A DNA stretch of 64,000 nucleotides, from NCBI RefSeq assembly GCF_044377035.1, contig NZ_JBILJW010000004.1, forward strand, positions 62,001 to 126,000, in the 5' to 3' direction. This stretch comes from Silanimonas sp044377035 (lineage in GTDB: Bacteria > Pseudomonadota > Gammaproteobacteria > Xanthomonadales > Xanthomonadaceae). Position numbers and translations under genes: made by a program. The notes below the pieces were generated by a model. It was not told the DNA's origin, searched no databases, and saw only the letters and a program-made list of their open reading frames with translations. Positions 33,830-43,317 of this stretch are shown here, in pieces. The first letter of the stretch is position 1. Every line of letters starts with the position of its first letter.

Positions 33830-33968
33830 CGGGGTCTCCGTCCGGTAAGGGTTCTTCACGGCGCCGCAACCGAATTCACATGGACAGGTCCGGCGCGCTC
33901 GGTTAAACGTTAGCGCCTCACGGAGCGGCGCGGGGGCGCCGCCGTGTTTCCACAGGATCCGCGCCACC

Positions 33969-35483
33969 ATGAGCGACACCCGCGTCAAGTCCATCGTCAT
34001 CGTCGGCGGTGGCACCTCCGGCTGGATGAGTGCTTCGGCCCTCGCCAAGGTGCTGGGCCCCACGTATTCGATCACCCTCGTCGAGAGCGAGGAGATCGGC
34101 ACCGTCGGCGTCGGCGAAGCGACGATCCCGATGATCAAGCTGTTCAACCAGGCCCTCGAGCTCGACGAAGCGGATTTCATCCGCAACACCAAGGGTTCCT
34201 TCAAGCTCGGCATCGAGTTCGTGAACTGGGGCCAGGTGGGCGACAGCTATATCCACGGCTTCGGCAAGATCGGCCAGGACCTCGGCACGGTGGCCTTCCA
34301 CCACTACTGGCTGAAGGCGCGCCAGCTCGGCAAGGCCGGGCACATGGACGACTACTCCATCTGCACGGCCGCCGGCCGCGCCAACAAGTTCATGCCGGCG
34401 CTGCGCGATCGCCCGAACTCGCCATTGGCCGACCTCGGCTACGCCTACCACTTCGACGCCGGCCTCTACGCCAAGTACCTGCGGGCGTATTCCGAGAAGC
34501 GCGGCGTCAAGCGCATCGAGGGCAAGGTGAAGACCGTGCACCAGCGGCCCGAGGACGGCTTCATCAGCGCCATCGAGCTGGAAAGCGGGCAGCAGATCGC
34601 CGGCGACCTGTTCGTCGATTGCACCGGCTTCCGTGGCCTGCTGATCGAGCAGACGCTGAAGGCCGGCTACGAAGACTGGACCCACTGGCTGCCGGCCAAC
34701 CGCGCCGCCGCGCTGCAGTGCGAGACCGCCGGCCCGCTCACGCCATACACGCGTTCGACCGCGCAGGAGGCCGGTTGGCAGTGGCGCATCCCGCTGCAGC
34801 ATCGCGTCGGCAACGGCTATGTGTTCTCGAACGAGCACATCAGCGAGGACGAGGCCTGTGCCAAGCTGCTGACGCGCCTCGAAGGCAAGCCGCTGATGGA
34901 CCCCAAGATCCTGCGCTTCACCACCGGCATGCGGAAGAAGTTCTGGGACAAGAACGTCGTCGCGGTCGGTCTGTCGAGCGGTTTCATGGAGCCGCTGGAG
35001 TCGACGTCGATCCACCTCATCCAGTCGGCCATCGCGCGCCTCACGGCGTTCTTCCCGCATGCCGGCTTCGACGCGACCGACATCGCCGAGTTCAACCGCC
35101 ATTCCGCCGACGAGTTCATCTCGATCCGCGACTTCCTGATCGCCCACTACCACGCCACCGAACGCACCGACACGCCGTTCTGGAACCACGTGCGCACGAT
35201 GGACGTGCCGGAATCGCTGAAGCGCAAGATGGACCTGTTCCGGTCGAACGGCCGCATCTTCCGCCAGAACGACGAACTGTTCGCCGAGCCCTCGTGGATC
35301 CAGGTGATGATCGGCCAGCGCTGGATGCCGAGCGGCTACCACGCCCTCGTCGACGCGATCCCCGCCGAAGAGGCCGTGCGCCACGTGGACGCGGTGCGTG
35401 GGGTCATCGCGAACTGCGTGCAGGCCATGCCCACCCACGAGGAATTCGTCGCGCGCCACTGCGCCGCCCCGATGGCGGCGTGA
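33969..35483 (+). CDS. Tryptophan-halogenase-family flavin-dependent enzyme
   Basis: A 504-aa protein with the FAD-binding GGGTSGW motif (13-19), the FKLGIEFVNW block with Lys79 matching the catalytic lysine of tryptophan 7-halogenase, and the family WxWxIP motif (WQWRIP, 270-275). Halogenases of this family use FADH2 and chloride/bromide to make a hypohalous species. Many copies in proteobacteria sit next to TonB receptors in sugar-uptake loci and have no known substrate; this copy fits that pattern. It overlaps the DUF6445 gene by one base (TGATG). No flavin reductase gene is adjacent. Confidence 0.9.
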   Translation: MSDTRVKSIVIVGGGTSGWMSASALAKVLGPTYSITLVESEEIGTVGVGEATIPMIKLFNQALELDEADFIRNTKGSFKLGIEFVNWGQVGDSYIHGFGKIGQDLGTVAFHHYWLKARQLGKAGHMDDYSICTAAGRANKFMPALRDRPNSPLADLGYAYHFDAGLYAKYLRAYSEKRGVKRIEGKVKTVHQRPEDGFISAIELESGQQIAGDLFVDCTGFRGLLIEQTLKAGYEDWTHWLPANRAAALQCETAGPLTPYTRSTAQEAGWQWRIPLQHRVGNGYVFSNEHISEDEACAKLLTRLEGKPLMDPKILRFTTGMRKKFWDKNVVAVGLSSGFMEPLESTSIHLIQSAIARLTAFFPHAGFDATDIAEFNRHSADEFISIRDFLIAHYHATERTDTPFWNHVRTMDVPESLKRKMDLFRSNGRIFRQNDELFAEPSWIQVMIGQRWMPSGYHALVDAIPAEEAVRHVDAVRGVIANCVQAMPTHEEFVARHCAAPMAA

Positions 35484-36241
35484 TGGGATCCGGCGTCGAC
35501 GGCGGTACGGGCTTGCCGCCGTGGCCGGCCCTGCGCTTCTCCCCGAAGGCCGAAGCGCGACTGCTGGCCATCGACGGCGTGCCGGTCTGCCACGTCGTCG
35601 ACGGTGCGCTCGAGAACCCGGAGGCGTGGCGGGCGTTCGCCGTCGCGGCGCGCGGGACCTTCCGCGACGCGCCGCACAACGCCTTCCCCGGGCCCGAACT
35701 GCGCCTGCCCGAACCCGTCGTGGCCGGGCTCGGAACCTACTTCGACGAGCGCTTCCGCGCGAGCTTCGATGGCCGCCGCACCGAGCGCTTCTACGCGCGG
35801 CTTTCGATGGTGACGCGTGCGCCGGAACAGCTGATGCCTTGGCAGTGGCAGCCGCATGTCGACCAGCTCGCCACATCGCCGGAGCAGTCGATCGCGGCCT
35901 CGGTGCTCTACCTGTTCGATGATCCGTCGCTCGGCGGCACCGCGTTCTACCGGCCGAAGCGGCCGGTCGCCGAGCTGCTGCCGATGATCGAGGATTCGTC
36001 GCGCCTGCCGCCGGCCGAGTTCAGCGCGAAGCACGGCGTCGCGCCCGGCTACCTCACCGGCAGCAACGACTGGTTCGAGAAGGTCGCCAGCGTGCCGGCG
36101 GCGTACAACCGCCTGATCGTCTACTCGGGCACCGTGTTCCACAGCGGCGAGATCGCGCACCCGGAGCGGCTCAGCGACGATCCCGCCATCGGGCGACTCA
36201 CGCTCAACGGCTTCTTCACTTGCCGTCGCCGGGCGCGCTGA
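35483..36241 (+). CDS. DUF6445 family protein, probable Fe(II)/2-oxoglutarate oxygenase fold
   Basis: A 252-aa cytosolic protein translated from an ATG overlapping the halogenase stop. I recognise the DUF6445 family by its blocks GTFRDAPHNAFPGPELRLP, YARLSMVTRAPEQLMPWQW, and NDWFEKVASVPAAYNRLIVY. It also shows, in the correct order, the metal and co-substrate motifs of 2-oxoglutarate oxygenases: His125-x-Asp127, GGTAFY (151-156), His220 in TVFHSGE and Arg238 in GRLTL. That functional reading is mine and untested. Such genes recur beside TonB receptors and halogenase-like flavoenzymes. Its 3' end overlaps the convergent amylase gene by 26 bp. Confidence 0.8.
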   Translation: MGSGVDGGTGLPPWPALRFSPKAEARLLAIDGVPVCHVVDGALENPEAWRAFAVAARGTFRDAPHNAFPGPELRLPEPVVAGLGTYFDERFRASFDGRRTERFYARLSMVTRAPEQLMPWQWQPHVDQLATSPEQSIAASVLYLFDDPSLGGTAFYRPKRPVAELLPMIEDSSRLPPAEFSAKHGVAPGYLTGSNDWFEKVASVPAAYNRLIVYSGTVFHSGEIAHPERLSDDPAIGRLTLNGFFTCRRRAR

Positions 36242-38873
36242 GCGTCATCGCATCCATCCAGCGCGGGTCACGCCCGCCATCGCCGCCGCCCATCGTGTGC
36301 CCGCCACCGGCAGGCGTCATCGCGCGCCAGCCGCCGTCCCAGTCCCAGGTGGTGGCGTGCACGACGAGTCCGGAGAGCTCGGCCGGGTGGCCGAGCGCTG
36401 CGGCCGGGAATTCGAAGCGCACCACCTTGCGGGCCTTGTCCACGGCGATGCGCGCGCCCGGCACCAGCGGCGTGCCGTCGCGGTCTGCATCGGCACCTTC
36501 GGGGGTGAACGCGGCATTGCTCCAACCGTGCGTGCGCAGACGGACCTGCCAGCGTCGGCCATCGGGCAGCGTCGCGTTCTGGCCCGGCATGGCCGTCGCG
36601 CCGTCGGTGCGGCCCGACAGCGACAGGAACACGGAAAAGGCCACGTGGTCGAAGCCGTTCGCCGGGTTCCAGCTGTCGAGCACCTGGCCCATCGTGAGTT
36701 CGATGGCCAGTGCGCCGCCGGAGCAGAACACCCGCAGTCCGCGCAGGTCCATGCTGGCCTCGCCGGCGTAGCTGGGGTCGGTGGGGTAGCGGTAGCGGCC
36801 CTCGGGGCCGGCGTCGTCGCCTTCCGGGTCGGCGCCTTCGGCGAGCAGGGCCCAGTCGCGCTCCACGCGGAAGCTGCGGCCGGGTGAGGCGAGGCCGTCG
36901 CCGGCCAGCACCACCACGCGGTGGGTCGCCTTCGGGTCGATGAAGTCATCGGTCGGGACCGTCTCGCGCCAGCGCCCGTCGGCATCGGCGATCAGGCGCT
37001 GCGCGCGCCGAAGGTCGCCGTCCACGACCAGCGTGCCGTCGCGGCCCGGCGGCAGGGTCCCGGTGAGGACGAGGGTGTCGCGCACGACCTCGGGCACCGC
37101 GTCGAGCGTCGGCACCGCGGTCGAGTCCACGGGCGTCGATGCGCCGGCCGCCGTTCGCGGTGCGGGCTCGACGCGCCAGACCCCGCCGGCACGGGCCGGC
37201 AGCTCGCCGAGTACGCGGCCGTCGGCATTGGCCTGCAGCACCGGGCCGTCGCCGTCGAGGGCGAGCAGGGGCAAGAGGCGTGCGCCCGGGGGCAGCCCCT
37301 CGACGTCGAGCAGGCGGCGGTCCTCGGCGGTGTTGAGCATCACCACCAGCCGGTCGCCGTCGCTGCGGCCGGCTTCGGCATCGCCCTGCATCGCCCACGC
37401 CACCACGCCCGGACCGGCGCCGTCGGCGGCGAAGATCTCGGGCCGCGCGCGCGACAGCGCCGGATGCGCGCGGCGCAGCTGCACCATGGCGGCGATCTGC
37501 CGGTACAGCGGGTGCGCGGTGTCGAAATGGTCGCGCCCGCCGCTGCCGAAGCCCGTGGCGAACATCGCGTCGCGCTGGTTTCGGAAACCCTGCTCGGTGC
37601 CCTGCCAGAGCACCGGGATGCCGGGCAGGGTCAGCATCGCCAGCAGGGCCTGCTTCAGCGCCGGCTCTCCGGCCCCGGCGAGGAAGCGGTCCACGTCGTG
37701 GTTGTCGATGAAGGTGGGCATGCGCCACGGGTCGGCGTGCACCGCCAGCGTGCGCTCGATGCGCCAGGCCAGTTCGGCCGGAGCGTGGCCGCGGGCGAAG
37801 ACATCGCCGAAGGTCCCGTACATCGGGAACTGGATCATCGCCGGGATGCCGCCCTCGAGGCGCTGGTAGGCGTCGATCTTGCGCATCTGCACGTCCTCGA
37901 AGGGCTTGTCGATGCCGAAGCCCTCGCCGAACAGATGGAAACGCGGGTTGCCCTGCGCGGCGGCGACGCCCATCACGCCGGGGGCCTCCGGGTCCTCGGC
38001 ATACAGGAAGTCTGGGAAGAAGTCCGCCGGCACGTAGAAAGCGGTATCCACGCGGAAACCGTCCACGCCAACCTTCGTGATCCAGTCGCCGAAGCTCTTT
38101 CGCAGCGCACGCCGCACCACCGGGGTCTCGGTATCCAGGTCGTCCAGCCCGGCCATCTGGAAGGTGAGTTCCTGCACCGTGTTCGTGTAATCGCGGATCG
38201 GCGGGGTCCAGTGGTAGGCCGACAGCGCGCGCTGCGCCGGGTCGTTCGGGTCGTTCTGCGAGAACGGCCACTGCGTGGGCCGGTTCATGGGCCGGCTGCC
38301 GCGCGTCCGACGCCAGGAATGCGCCGGCTCGCCGTCGCGCCAGTCATCAAAGGCGAAGAAGTTGCCCATGTGGTTGACCACGATGTCCTGCACCAGGGTC
38401 ATGCCGCGGCGGTCCAAGCCCCGGCCGAGCGCCACGTAGTCGTCGAGGCTGCCGTAGTGCGCGTCCACCGCCGAGAAATCGCTGGCCCAGTAGCCGTGGT
38501 AGCCGGAGAAGCGGGCCTCCTCGTCCCACCACTGGTTGGCCACGGGCGGGGTGATCCAGAGCCCGGTCACGCCCAGGCCTTCGAGGTAGTCGAGCCGCTG
38601 GGTGATGCCGCGCAGGTCGCCGCCGCTGTACTTGCTGCCATCCGCCGGGTCGAACACCCCGGCCCCTTGGTCATTGTTGGCCGGGTCACCGTCGGCGAAG
38701 CGGTCGATCATCGCGAAGTAGAGGACCTGGTCGCGCCAGTCCACGGCCTGGCTGGCGGGGGGCGGGGCCGAGGCCAGAGCGGCCGGGTCCGCTGCGGCGG
38801 CGGCCGGTCCGATCAGGGCGAGGGCCAGCAAAGCCGCTGGAAGGCGCCGCTGCCGTGGGGTCGTCGGGGTCAT
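36216..38873 (-). CDS. Exported alpha-amylase family protein (GH13) with C-terminal glucodextranase-like domain
   Basis: An 885-aa enzyme with signal peptide (LALALIGPAAAAA). The GH13 barrel has nucleophile Asp in VDGFRVDTAFYVP, acid Glu in HLFGEGFGID and the third Asp in PTFIDNHDVDRFL; the first conserved region is DIVVNHMGN. After the amylase C-domain a ~250-residue C-terminal part resembles the DOMON/glucodextranase-type carbohydrate-binding domain (YRYPTDPSYAGEASMDLRGL ... GFDHVAFSVFLSLSGR). It likely degrades starch or maltodextrin at the cell surface or periplasm. Divergent from the TonB receptor; the palindrome at 38935 lies in the shared promoter region. Confidence 0.92.
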   Translation of the reverse strand: MTPTTPRQRRLPAALLALALIGPAAAAADPAALASAPPPASQAVDWRDQVLYFAMIDRFADGDPANNDQGAGVFDPADGSKYSGGDLRGITQRLDYLEGLGVTGLWITPPVANQWWDEEARFSGYHGYWASDFSAVDAHYGSLDDYVALGRGLDRRGMTLVQDIVVNHMGNFFAFDDWRDGEPAHSWRRTRGSRPMNRPTQWPFSQNDPNDPAQRALSAYHWTPPIRDYTNTVQELTFQMAGLDDLDTETPVVRRALRKSFGDWITKVGVDGFRVDTAFYVPADFFPDFLYAEDPEAPGVMGVAAAQGNPRFHLFGEGFGIDKPFEDVQMRKIDAYQRLEGGIPAMIQFPMYGTFGDVFARGHAPAELAWRIERTLAVHADPWRMPTFIDNHDVDRFLAGAGEPALKQALLAMLTLPGIPVLWQGTEQGFRNQRDAMFATGFGSGGRDHFDTAHPLYRQIAAMVQLRRAHPALSRARPEIFAADGAGPGVVAWAMQGDAEAGRSDGDRLVVMLNTAEDRRLLDVEGLPPGARLLPLLALDGDGPVLQANADGRVLGELPARAGGVWRVEPAPRTAAGASTPVDSTAVPTLDAVPEVVRDTLVLTGTLPPGRDGTLVVDGDLRRAQRLIADADGRWRETVPTDDFIDPKATHRVVVLAGDGLASPGRSFRVERDWALLAEGADPEGDDAGPEGRYRYPTDPSYAGEASMDLRGLRVFCSGGALAIELTMGQVLDSWNPANGFDHVAFSVFLSLSGRTDGATAMPGQNATLPDGRRWQVRLRTHGWSNAAFTPEGADADRDGTPLVPGARIAVDKARKVVRFEFPAAALGHPAELSGLVVHATTWDWDGGWRAMTPAGGGHTMGGGDGGRDPRWMDAMTLSAPGDGK

Positions 38874-38934
38874 CGCCGCGCTCCGCTGGATGTGAAGGCC
38901 GATTGTGTCTTGCAGGACAATCGTTAAAAGTCCA

Positions 38935-38948
38935 TGAATACGTATGCA
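38935..38948. promoter_or_regulatory. LacI-type palindromic operator between the GH13 amylase and TonB receptor genes
   Basis: TGAATACGTATGCA is a 14-bp near-palindrome (one mismatched pair) with the core ATACGTAT shared with the site at 26778 and ACGTAT shared with 23940. It lies in the 197-bp divergent promoter region. The rest of this gap shows no other clear element. Confidence 0.65.
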
Positions 38949-39070
38949 GCCAAGCGCTCGTTTTGAGTCGTAGCACTAACATGAATAAACCGTGACGCGT
39001 GCCCTTGCGTGCCGCCACGATCGACCGCGCCGAAAGGCGTCAGATCCAGCCCGAGTTTCAGGAGATGGGA

Positions 39071-41719
39071 ATGTTGAACCTCAAGCGCGACATGCTGAGC
39101 GTGGCGCTCGCCTCGGCCCTCATGGCCATGGCGGCGAACGCCCAAGCGCAGGCCCAAGCGGCCGCGGAAGAAGACGAGAAGGCCGACGAGGCCGACGTCA
39201 AGGAACTGGACGCGGTGGAAGTCCGCTCCGGCATCGTCGCCGGCATCGAGAACGCCATCGACTCGAAGCGCGACGCGCGCTCGATCGTCGAGGCGGTTTC
39301 CGCCGAAGACATCGGCAAGCTCCCCGACTTCTCCATCGCCGACTCGCTGGCGCGCCTGCCGGGCGTCACCGCCCAGCGCGTGCGTGGCCGCGCCACGGAC
39401 ATCAACGTCCGCGGCCTGTCGGGTGACTTCTCGGCCACCACGCTGAACGGCCGCGAGCAGACCAGCATGGGCATCAACCGCGGCGTCGAGTTCGACCAGT
39501 ACCCGGCCGAACTGATGAAGCAGGTGCTCGTCTACAAGACCCCGCAGGCCGGCCTCGTCGGCCAGGGCCTCTCGGCGACGATCGACCTGCAGACGATCCG
39601 TCCGCTCGACTTCGACAAGCGCACCGTCGCCGTCAACCTGCGCGCCGACCGCAACCAGCTCGAGAGCTCCGACATCTTCGGCGAGCGCGGCAGCGTCACC
39701 TACATCGACCAGAACGACGCCCGCACGCTCGGCCTCGTGCTCGGTTACGCCTACCTCAACACGCCCGGCCAGTCGAACAGCTGGCGCGCGTGGGGCTACG
39801 ACGGCACCGGCCTGCTCGAAGGCGCCACCATCCAGTCGCGTCTCTCCGACCAGGTGCGCGAAGGCTTCAACGCCACCCTCGAGTACCGCCCCAACGACGC
39901 CCACCGCGGCGCGCTCGACGTCTTCTACTCGCAGTTCGATTCCAGCACCACGCAGCGCGGCATCGAGATCGGCCTCGGCAACGGCGGCTACCTGACCAAC
40001 TCGGGCGTCGTCCGCGGCCAGAACAGCTTCACCTGGACGGGCGCCAGCCCGGTGTTCCGCACCGACAAGTACGACAGCGAAGACGAAATGCTGTCGGTCG
40101 GCTGGAACCACGAGTGGACCGTCAACGAAGACTGGAAGGTCACCGCCGACCTCAGCATGTCGAAGTCCGAGCGCAACGGCCGCAACTTCGAGAGCAACGC
40201 CGGCCTGCCGCCGGGCTCGCCGGGCACGACGCTCACCGCCACGTTCAACCCGGGCGGCTGGTACGACATGCGCTACGGCATGGACTTCAACAACCCGTCA
40301 CAGCTCCGCCTGTGGGACCGCGGCGGCTGGGGTGGTGACGGCTTCGACAAGCCCTACTCCATCAACGACGAGATCCAGCAGGCGCGCATCGACTTCGAGC
40401 GCAGCTTCGATTCGGGCTTCATCAGCTCGCTGGAGTTCGGCGCCAACCTGACGATGCGCGAGAAGGACCGCTTCGCCACGGAAGACCGCCTCTGCATCAA
40501 CTCGTGCTCGCTGTCGAACCAGACGGCGCCGTACCCGGCGGGCGGCAACTTCGCCTTCGGCTTCTTCGGCATTCCGTTCATGCCGAGCTTCGATCCGTCG
40601 ACCGTCAACTACGCCCGCCAGAGCCGCTTCGCCGACTTCGGCGGCGCGCGCAAGAGCTTCGGCGTCGAGGAAGACATCACCACGGCGTACATCCAGGCCA
40701 ACCTCGACACCGAGTACGGCTCGATCCCGGTCTCCGGCAACATCGGCGTCCAGGTGCAGCGCGTCGACCAGACCGGCTTCGGCCGCATCACCTACAACGG
40801 CAATGCCATCGGCACGCCGTTCGAGGCGGGCGACACCTACACCAACGTGCTGCCGTCGTTGAACCTGATCGCCGACCTGCCGTGGGAACAGAAGCTGCGC
40901 TTCGGCGCCGCGCGCCAGGTGGCCCGTCCGCGCATCGACGACCTCTCGGCCGGCTTCGGCTATGGCGTCAACCAGACCGCCCCGGGCGGCCCGCGCTGGG
41001 AAGCCGGCGGTGGCAACCCGACCCTGCGTCCGTGGAAGGCCGACGCCCTCGACCTCTCGTGGGAGAAGTACTTCGGTGGCCGCGGCTACGTGTCGATCGC
41101 GTTCTTCCACAAGGACCTGCTGAACTACGTCGCGAACCAGTCGGTCCGCTACGACTTCACCGGCCTGCCGATCCCGGCCGGCGTGACCGCGCTGCCGGCC
41201 TCGCGCATCGGCGTGTACACCCGTCCGGTCAACGCGGAAGGCGGCACGATCAAGGGCTTCGAGTACGCCGTGTCGCTGCCCTTCGACCTGATGTGGCAGC
41301 CGCTCGAGGGCTTCGGCCTCCAGGCGAGCTACACCGACACGAGCACCAGCATCGATCCGCGCGTCCTCGGCGTGCCGCAGCTGCCGGGCTTCTCGAAGTA
41401 CACGTCCAACGTGACGCTGTACTGGGAGCGCTTCGGTTGGGGCGTCCGCGCCACCCGTCGCACGCGTTCCTCGTACGTGGGTGAAGGCGTGAACGTGTTC
41501 CTCGACAGCGAGCGTTCGCTGATCGGTTCGGAAGAGATCGTCGACCTGCAGATCAGCTACACGGTGCAGGAAGGCCCGGTCAAGGACCTCGGCTTCATCT
41601 TCCAGATCAGCAACCTGACGGACGAGCCGTTCACCCGCAACTTCGGCGCGGCCACCCGCCCGCAGGAGTACGTGGAATACGGCAACAACGCGCTGCTCGG
41701 CGTCAGCTACAAGTTCTAA
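39071..41719 (+). CDS. TonB-dependent receptor for alpha-glucans (MalA-like)
   Basis: From the ATG at 39071, 6 bp after GGAG, the product is 882 aa with signal peptide (SVALASALMAMAANAQAQ). An acidic linker precedes a plug domain with DARSIVEAVSAEDIGKLPDFSIADSLARLPGVTAQR and the barrel ends in ..LLGVSYKF with terminal Phe, the outer-membrane insertion signal. It belongs to the Caulobacter/Xanthomonas-type carbohydrate receptors that import maltodextrins with TonB energy. An ATG 6 bp earlier is possible. Context (amylase, MFS carrier, shared operator) supports a starch-oligosaccharide ligand. A strong terminator follows. Confidence 0.93.
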   Translation: MLNLKRDMLSVALASALMAMAANAQAQAQAAAEEDEKADEADVKELDAVEVRSGIVAGIENAIDSKRDARSIVEAVSAEDIGKLPDFSIADSLARLPGVTAQRVRGRATDINVRGLSGDFSATTLNGREQTSMGINRGVEFDQYPAELMKQVLVYKTPQAGLVGQGLSATIDLQTIRPLDFDKRTVAVNLRADRNQLESSDIFGERGSVTYIDQNDARTLGLVLGYAYLNTPGQSNSWRAWGYDGTGLLEGATIQSRLSDQVREGFNATLEYRPNDAHRGALDVFYSQFDSSTTQRGIEIGLGNGGYLTNSGVVRGQNSFTWTGASPVFRTDKYDSEDEMLSVGWNHEWTVNEDWKVTADLSMSKSERNGRNFESNAGLPPGSPGTTLTATFNPGGWYDMRYGMDFNNPSQLRLWDRGGWGGDGFDKPYSINDEIQQARIDFERSFDSGFISSLEFGANLTMREKDRFATEDRLCINSCSLSNQTAPYPAGGNFAFGFFGIPFMPSFDPSTVNYARQSRFADFGGARKSFGVEEDITTAYIQANLDTEYGSIPVSGNIGVQVQRVDQTGFGRITYNGNAIGTPFEAGDTYTNVLPSLNLIADLPWEQKLRFGAARQVARPRIDDLSAGFGYGVNQTAPGGPRWEAGGGNPTLRPWKADALDLSWEKYFGGRGYVSIAFFHKDLLNYVANQSVRYDFTGLPIPAGVTALPASRIGVYTRPVNAEGGTIKGFEYAVSLPFDLMWQPLEGFGLQASYTDTSTSIDPRVLGVPQLPGFSKYTSNVTLYWERFGWGVRATRRTRSSYVGEGVNVFLDSERSLIGSEEIVDLQISYTVQEGPVKDLGFIFQISNLTDEPFTRNFGAATRPQEYVEYGNNALLGVSYKF

Positions 41720-41735
41720 GCCTTCTGGCTTCCCG

Positions 41736-41770
41736 CCCCCGGCCGGTCCTGCACCGCCGGGGGTTTTTTT
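41736..41770 (+). terminator. Rho-independent terminator of the TonB receptor gene
   Basis: CCCCCGG (41736-41742) pairs with CCGGGGG (41757-41763), with an inner CGGT/ACCG extension, and is followed directly by seven T (41764-41770). It begins 17 bp after the receptor stop. This means the MFS gene at 41905 has its own promoter in 41771-41904 or depends on read-through. Confidence 0.92.
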
Positions 41771-41904
41771 CGCCCTCGTTCCGGGCTGGGCGCTGCCCTG
41801 CTGCGGTCGCACATCGACGCTGGCGAGTGTTTTCGGTGTAGTACCTTTCGGCCACTGCCAACGCACGTTGCGCGGGCCACCAATCATCAAGGGGCGGTAG
41901 CAGC

Positions 41905-43317
41905 ATGGCGCATGGGGCCAACATCGCATCGGGGTCGGCACGCCGGCCCGTCCTGTCGTTCTGGCAGATCTGGAACATGTCGTTCGGGTTCCTCGGCATC
42001 CAGTTCGGCTTCGCACTGCAAGGGGGCTTCGTCTCCCGCATCTTCCAGACCCTGGGCGCCGAGAAGGACGCGCTGCCGCTGCTGTGGATCGCCGCGCCGC
42101 TCACCGGCCTGCTGGTGCAGCCGATCATCGGCTACCTCAGTGACCGCACCTGGCATCCGATCCTCGGGCGACGACGCCCTTACTTCGTGCTCGGCGCGAT
42201 CCTCAGCTCGATCGCGTTGCTGTTCATGCCGCACTCGCCGGCCCTTTGGATCGCCGTCGGCACGCTCTGGGTGCTCGATGCGTCGATCAACGTCAGCATG
42301 GAGCCGTTCCGCGCGCTGGTGGCCGACAAGCTGCCGGAGGAGCAGCGCAGCTACGGCTTCGTGGTGCAGACGCTGATCATCGGCATCGGCACCTGGGTGG
42401 CCAGCAACCTGCCGTGGTTCGTCACGCAGATGGGCGTCAGCAACGAGGCGGCGCCCGGCGTCGTGCCGCCCTCGGTGCAGGTGGCCTTCGCGATCGGCGC
42501 CTTCGTGTTCCTGGCGTCGATCCTCGTCACCGTGTTCACGACGAAGGAGTACCCGCCGGATGATCTCGCCGCCTTCGAGGCCGAGAAGCAGCAGGGAAGC
42601 TTCTTCCGCGACATCGTCCACAACATCGTGCACATGCCGAAGCAGATGCGCCGCATCGGCATCGTGCAGTTCTTCAGCTGGTTCGCCTTCTTCGCGATGT
42701 GGAGCATGGCGACGCCAGGCCTGACGGAGCATGTGTTCAACGCACCGGCGCCAGTCGCCAGCGCCTACGACATGGCAGTCCCGGAGCAGGCCGCGACGTT
42801 CGCGGCGGTGAACAAGGCCTACCAGGACGCCGCCGACCTCGTCGGCGTGGCCATGGGCTGGTACGGCCTGTCGTCGATGGTCGTCGCGCTCCTGCTCGCG
42901 TTCTACGCCGCGCGCTTCGTGCTCAATCGCCGGGCGATACATGCCGCTTCGTTGGTGATCGGTGGCCTCGGTTTCCTTTCGATGTACGTGGCGCCGTCGC
43001 CGGAGTGGCTGAAGTTCGGCTTCGTCCTCGTCGGCGTGGCGTGGGCCAGCATCCTGTCGATGCCCTATGCGCTGCTCGCCGGCTGCCTTGAAGAGAAGCG
43101 GATGGGCGTGTTCATGGGCCTGTTCAACATGTTCATCGTGCTGCCGCAGATCACCGCGGCGTTGGTGCTGGGCCCGCTGGTGAAGCAGGTGTTCGACAAC
43201 CACGCGATCTACGCGCTCGTGCTCAGTGGCTGCAGCTTGCTGCTGGCCGCCACCTTCCTCTTGCGCGTGAACGAGCGCCCGGTCCTCGAGCCCGTGCCGG
43301 AACCCGCGCATGGATGA
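41905..43317 (+). CDS. MFS sugar transporter (SLC45/maltose-type)
   Basis: A 470-aa inner-membrane carrier with about 12 membrane helices. It has the start FWQIWNMSFGFLGIQFGFALQ and the loop motif GYLSDRTWHPILGRRRPYF, both characteristic of the SLC45-like sucrose/maltose transporter branch found in mal loci of Xanthomonas and Caulobacter. It presumably brings maltose or maltodextrin from the periplasm into the cytosol for GlgP and MalQ. No palindrome of the starch type was seen in its 134-bp leader after the terminator. It overlaps the serine hydrolase gene by 8 bp. Confidence 0.9.
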   Translation: MAHGANIASGSARRPVLSFWQIWNMSFGFLGIQFGFALQGGFVSRIFQTLGAEKDALPLLWIAAPLTGLLVQPIIGYLSDRTWHPILGRRRPYFVLGAILSSIALLFMPHSPALWIAVGTLWVLDASINVSMEPFRALVADKLPEEQRSYGFVVQTLIIGIGTWVASNLPWFVTQMGVSNEAAPGVVPPSVQVAFAIGAFVFLASILVTVFTTKEYPPDDLAAFEAEKQQGSFFRDIVHNIVHMPKQMRRIGIVQFFSWFAFFAMWSMATPGLTEHVFNAPAPVASAYDMAVPEQAATFAAVNKAYQDAADLVGVAMGWYGLSSMVVALLLAFYAARFVLNRRAIHAASLVIGGLGFLSMYVAPSPEWLKFGFVLVGVAWASILSMPYALLAGCLEEKRMGVFMGLFNMFIVLPQITAALVLGPLVKQVFDNHAIYALVLSGCSLLLAATFLLRVNERPVLEPVPEPAHG

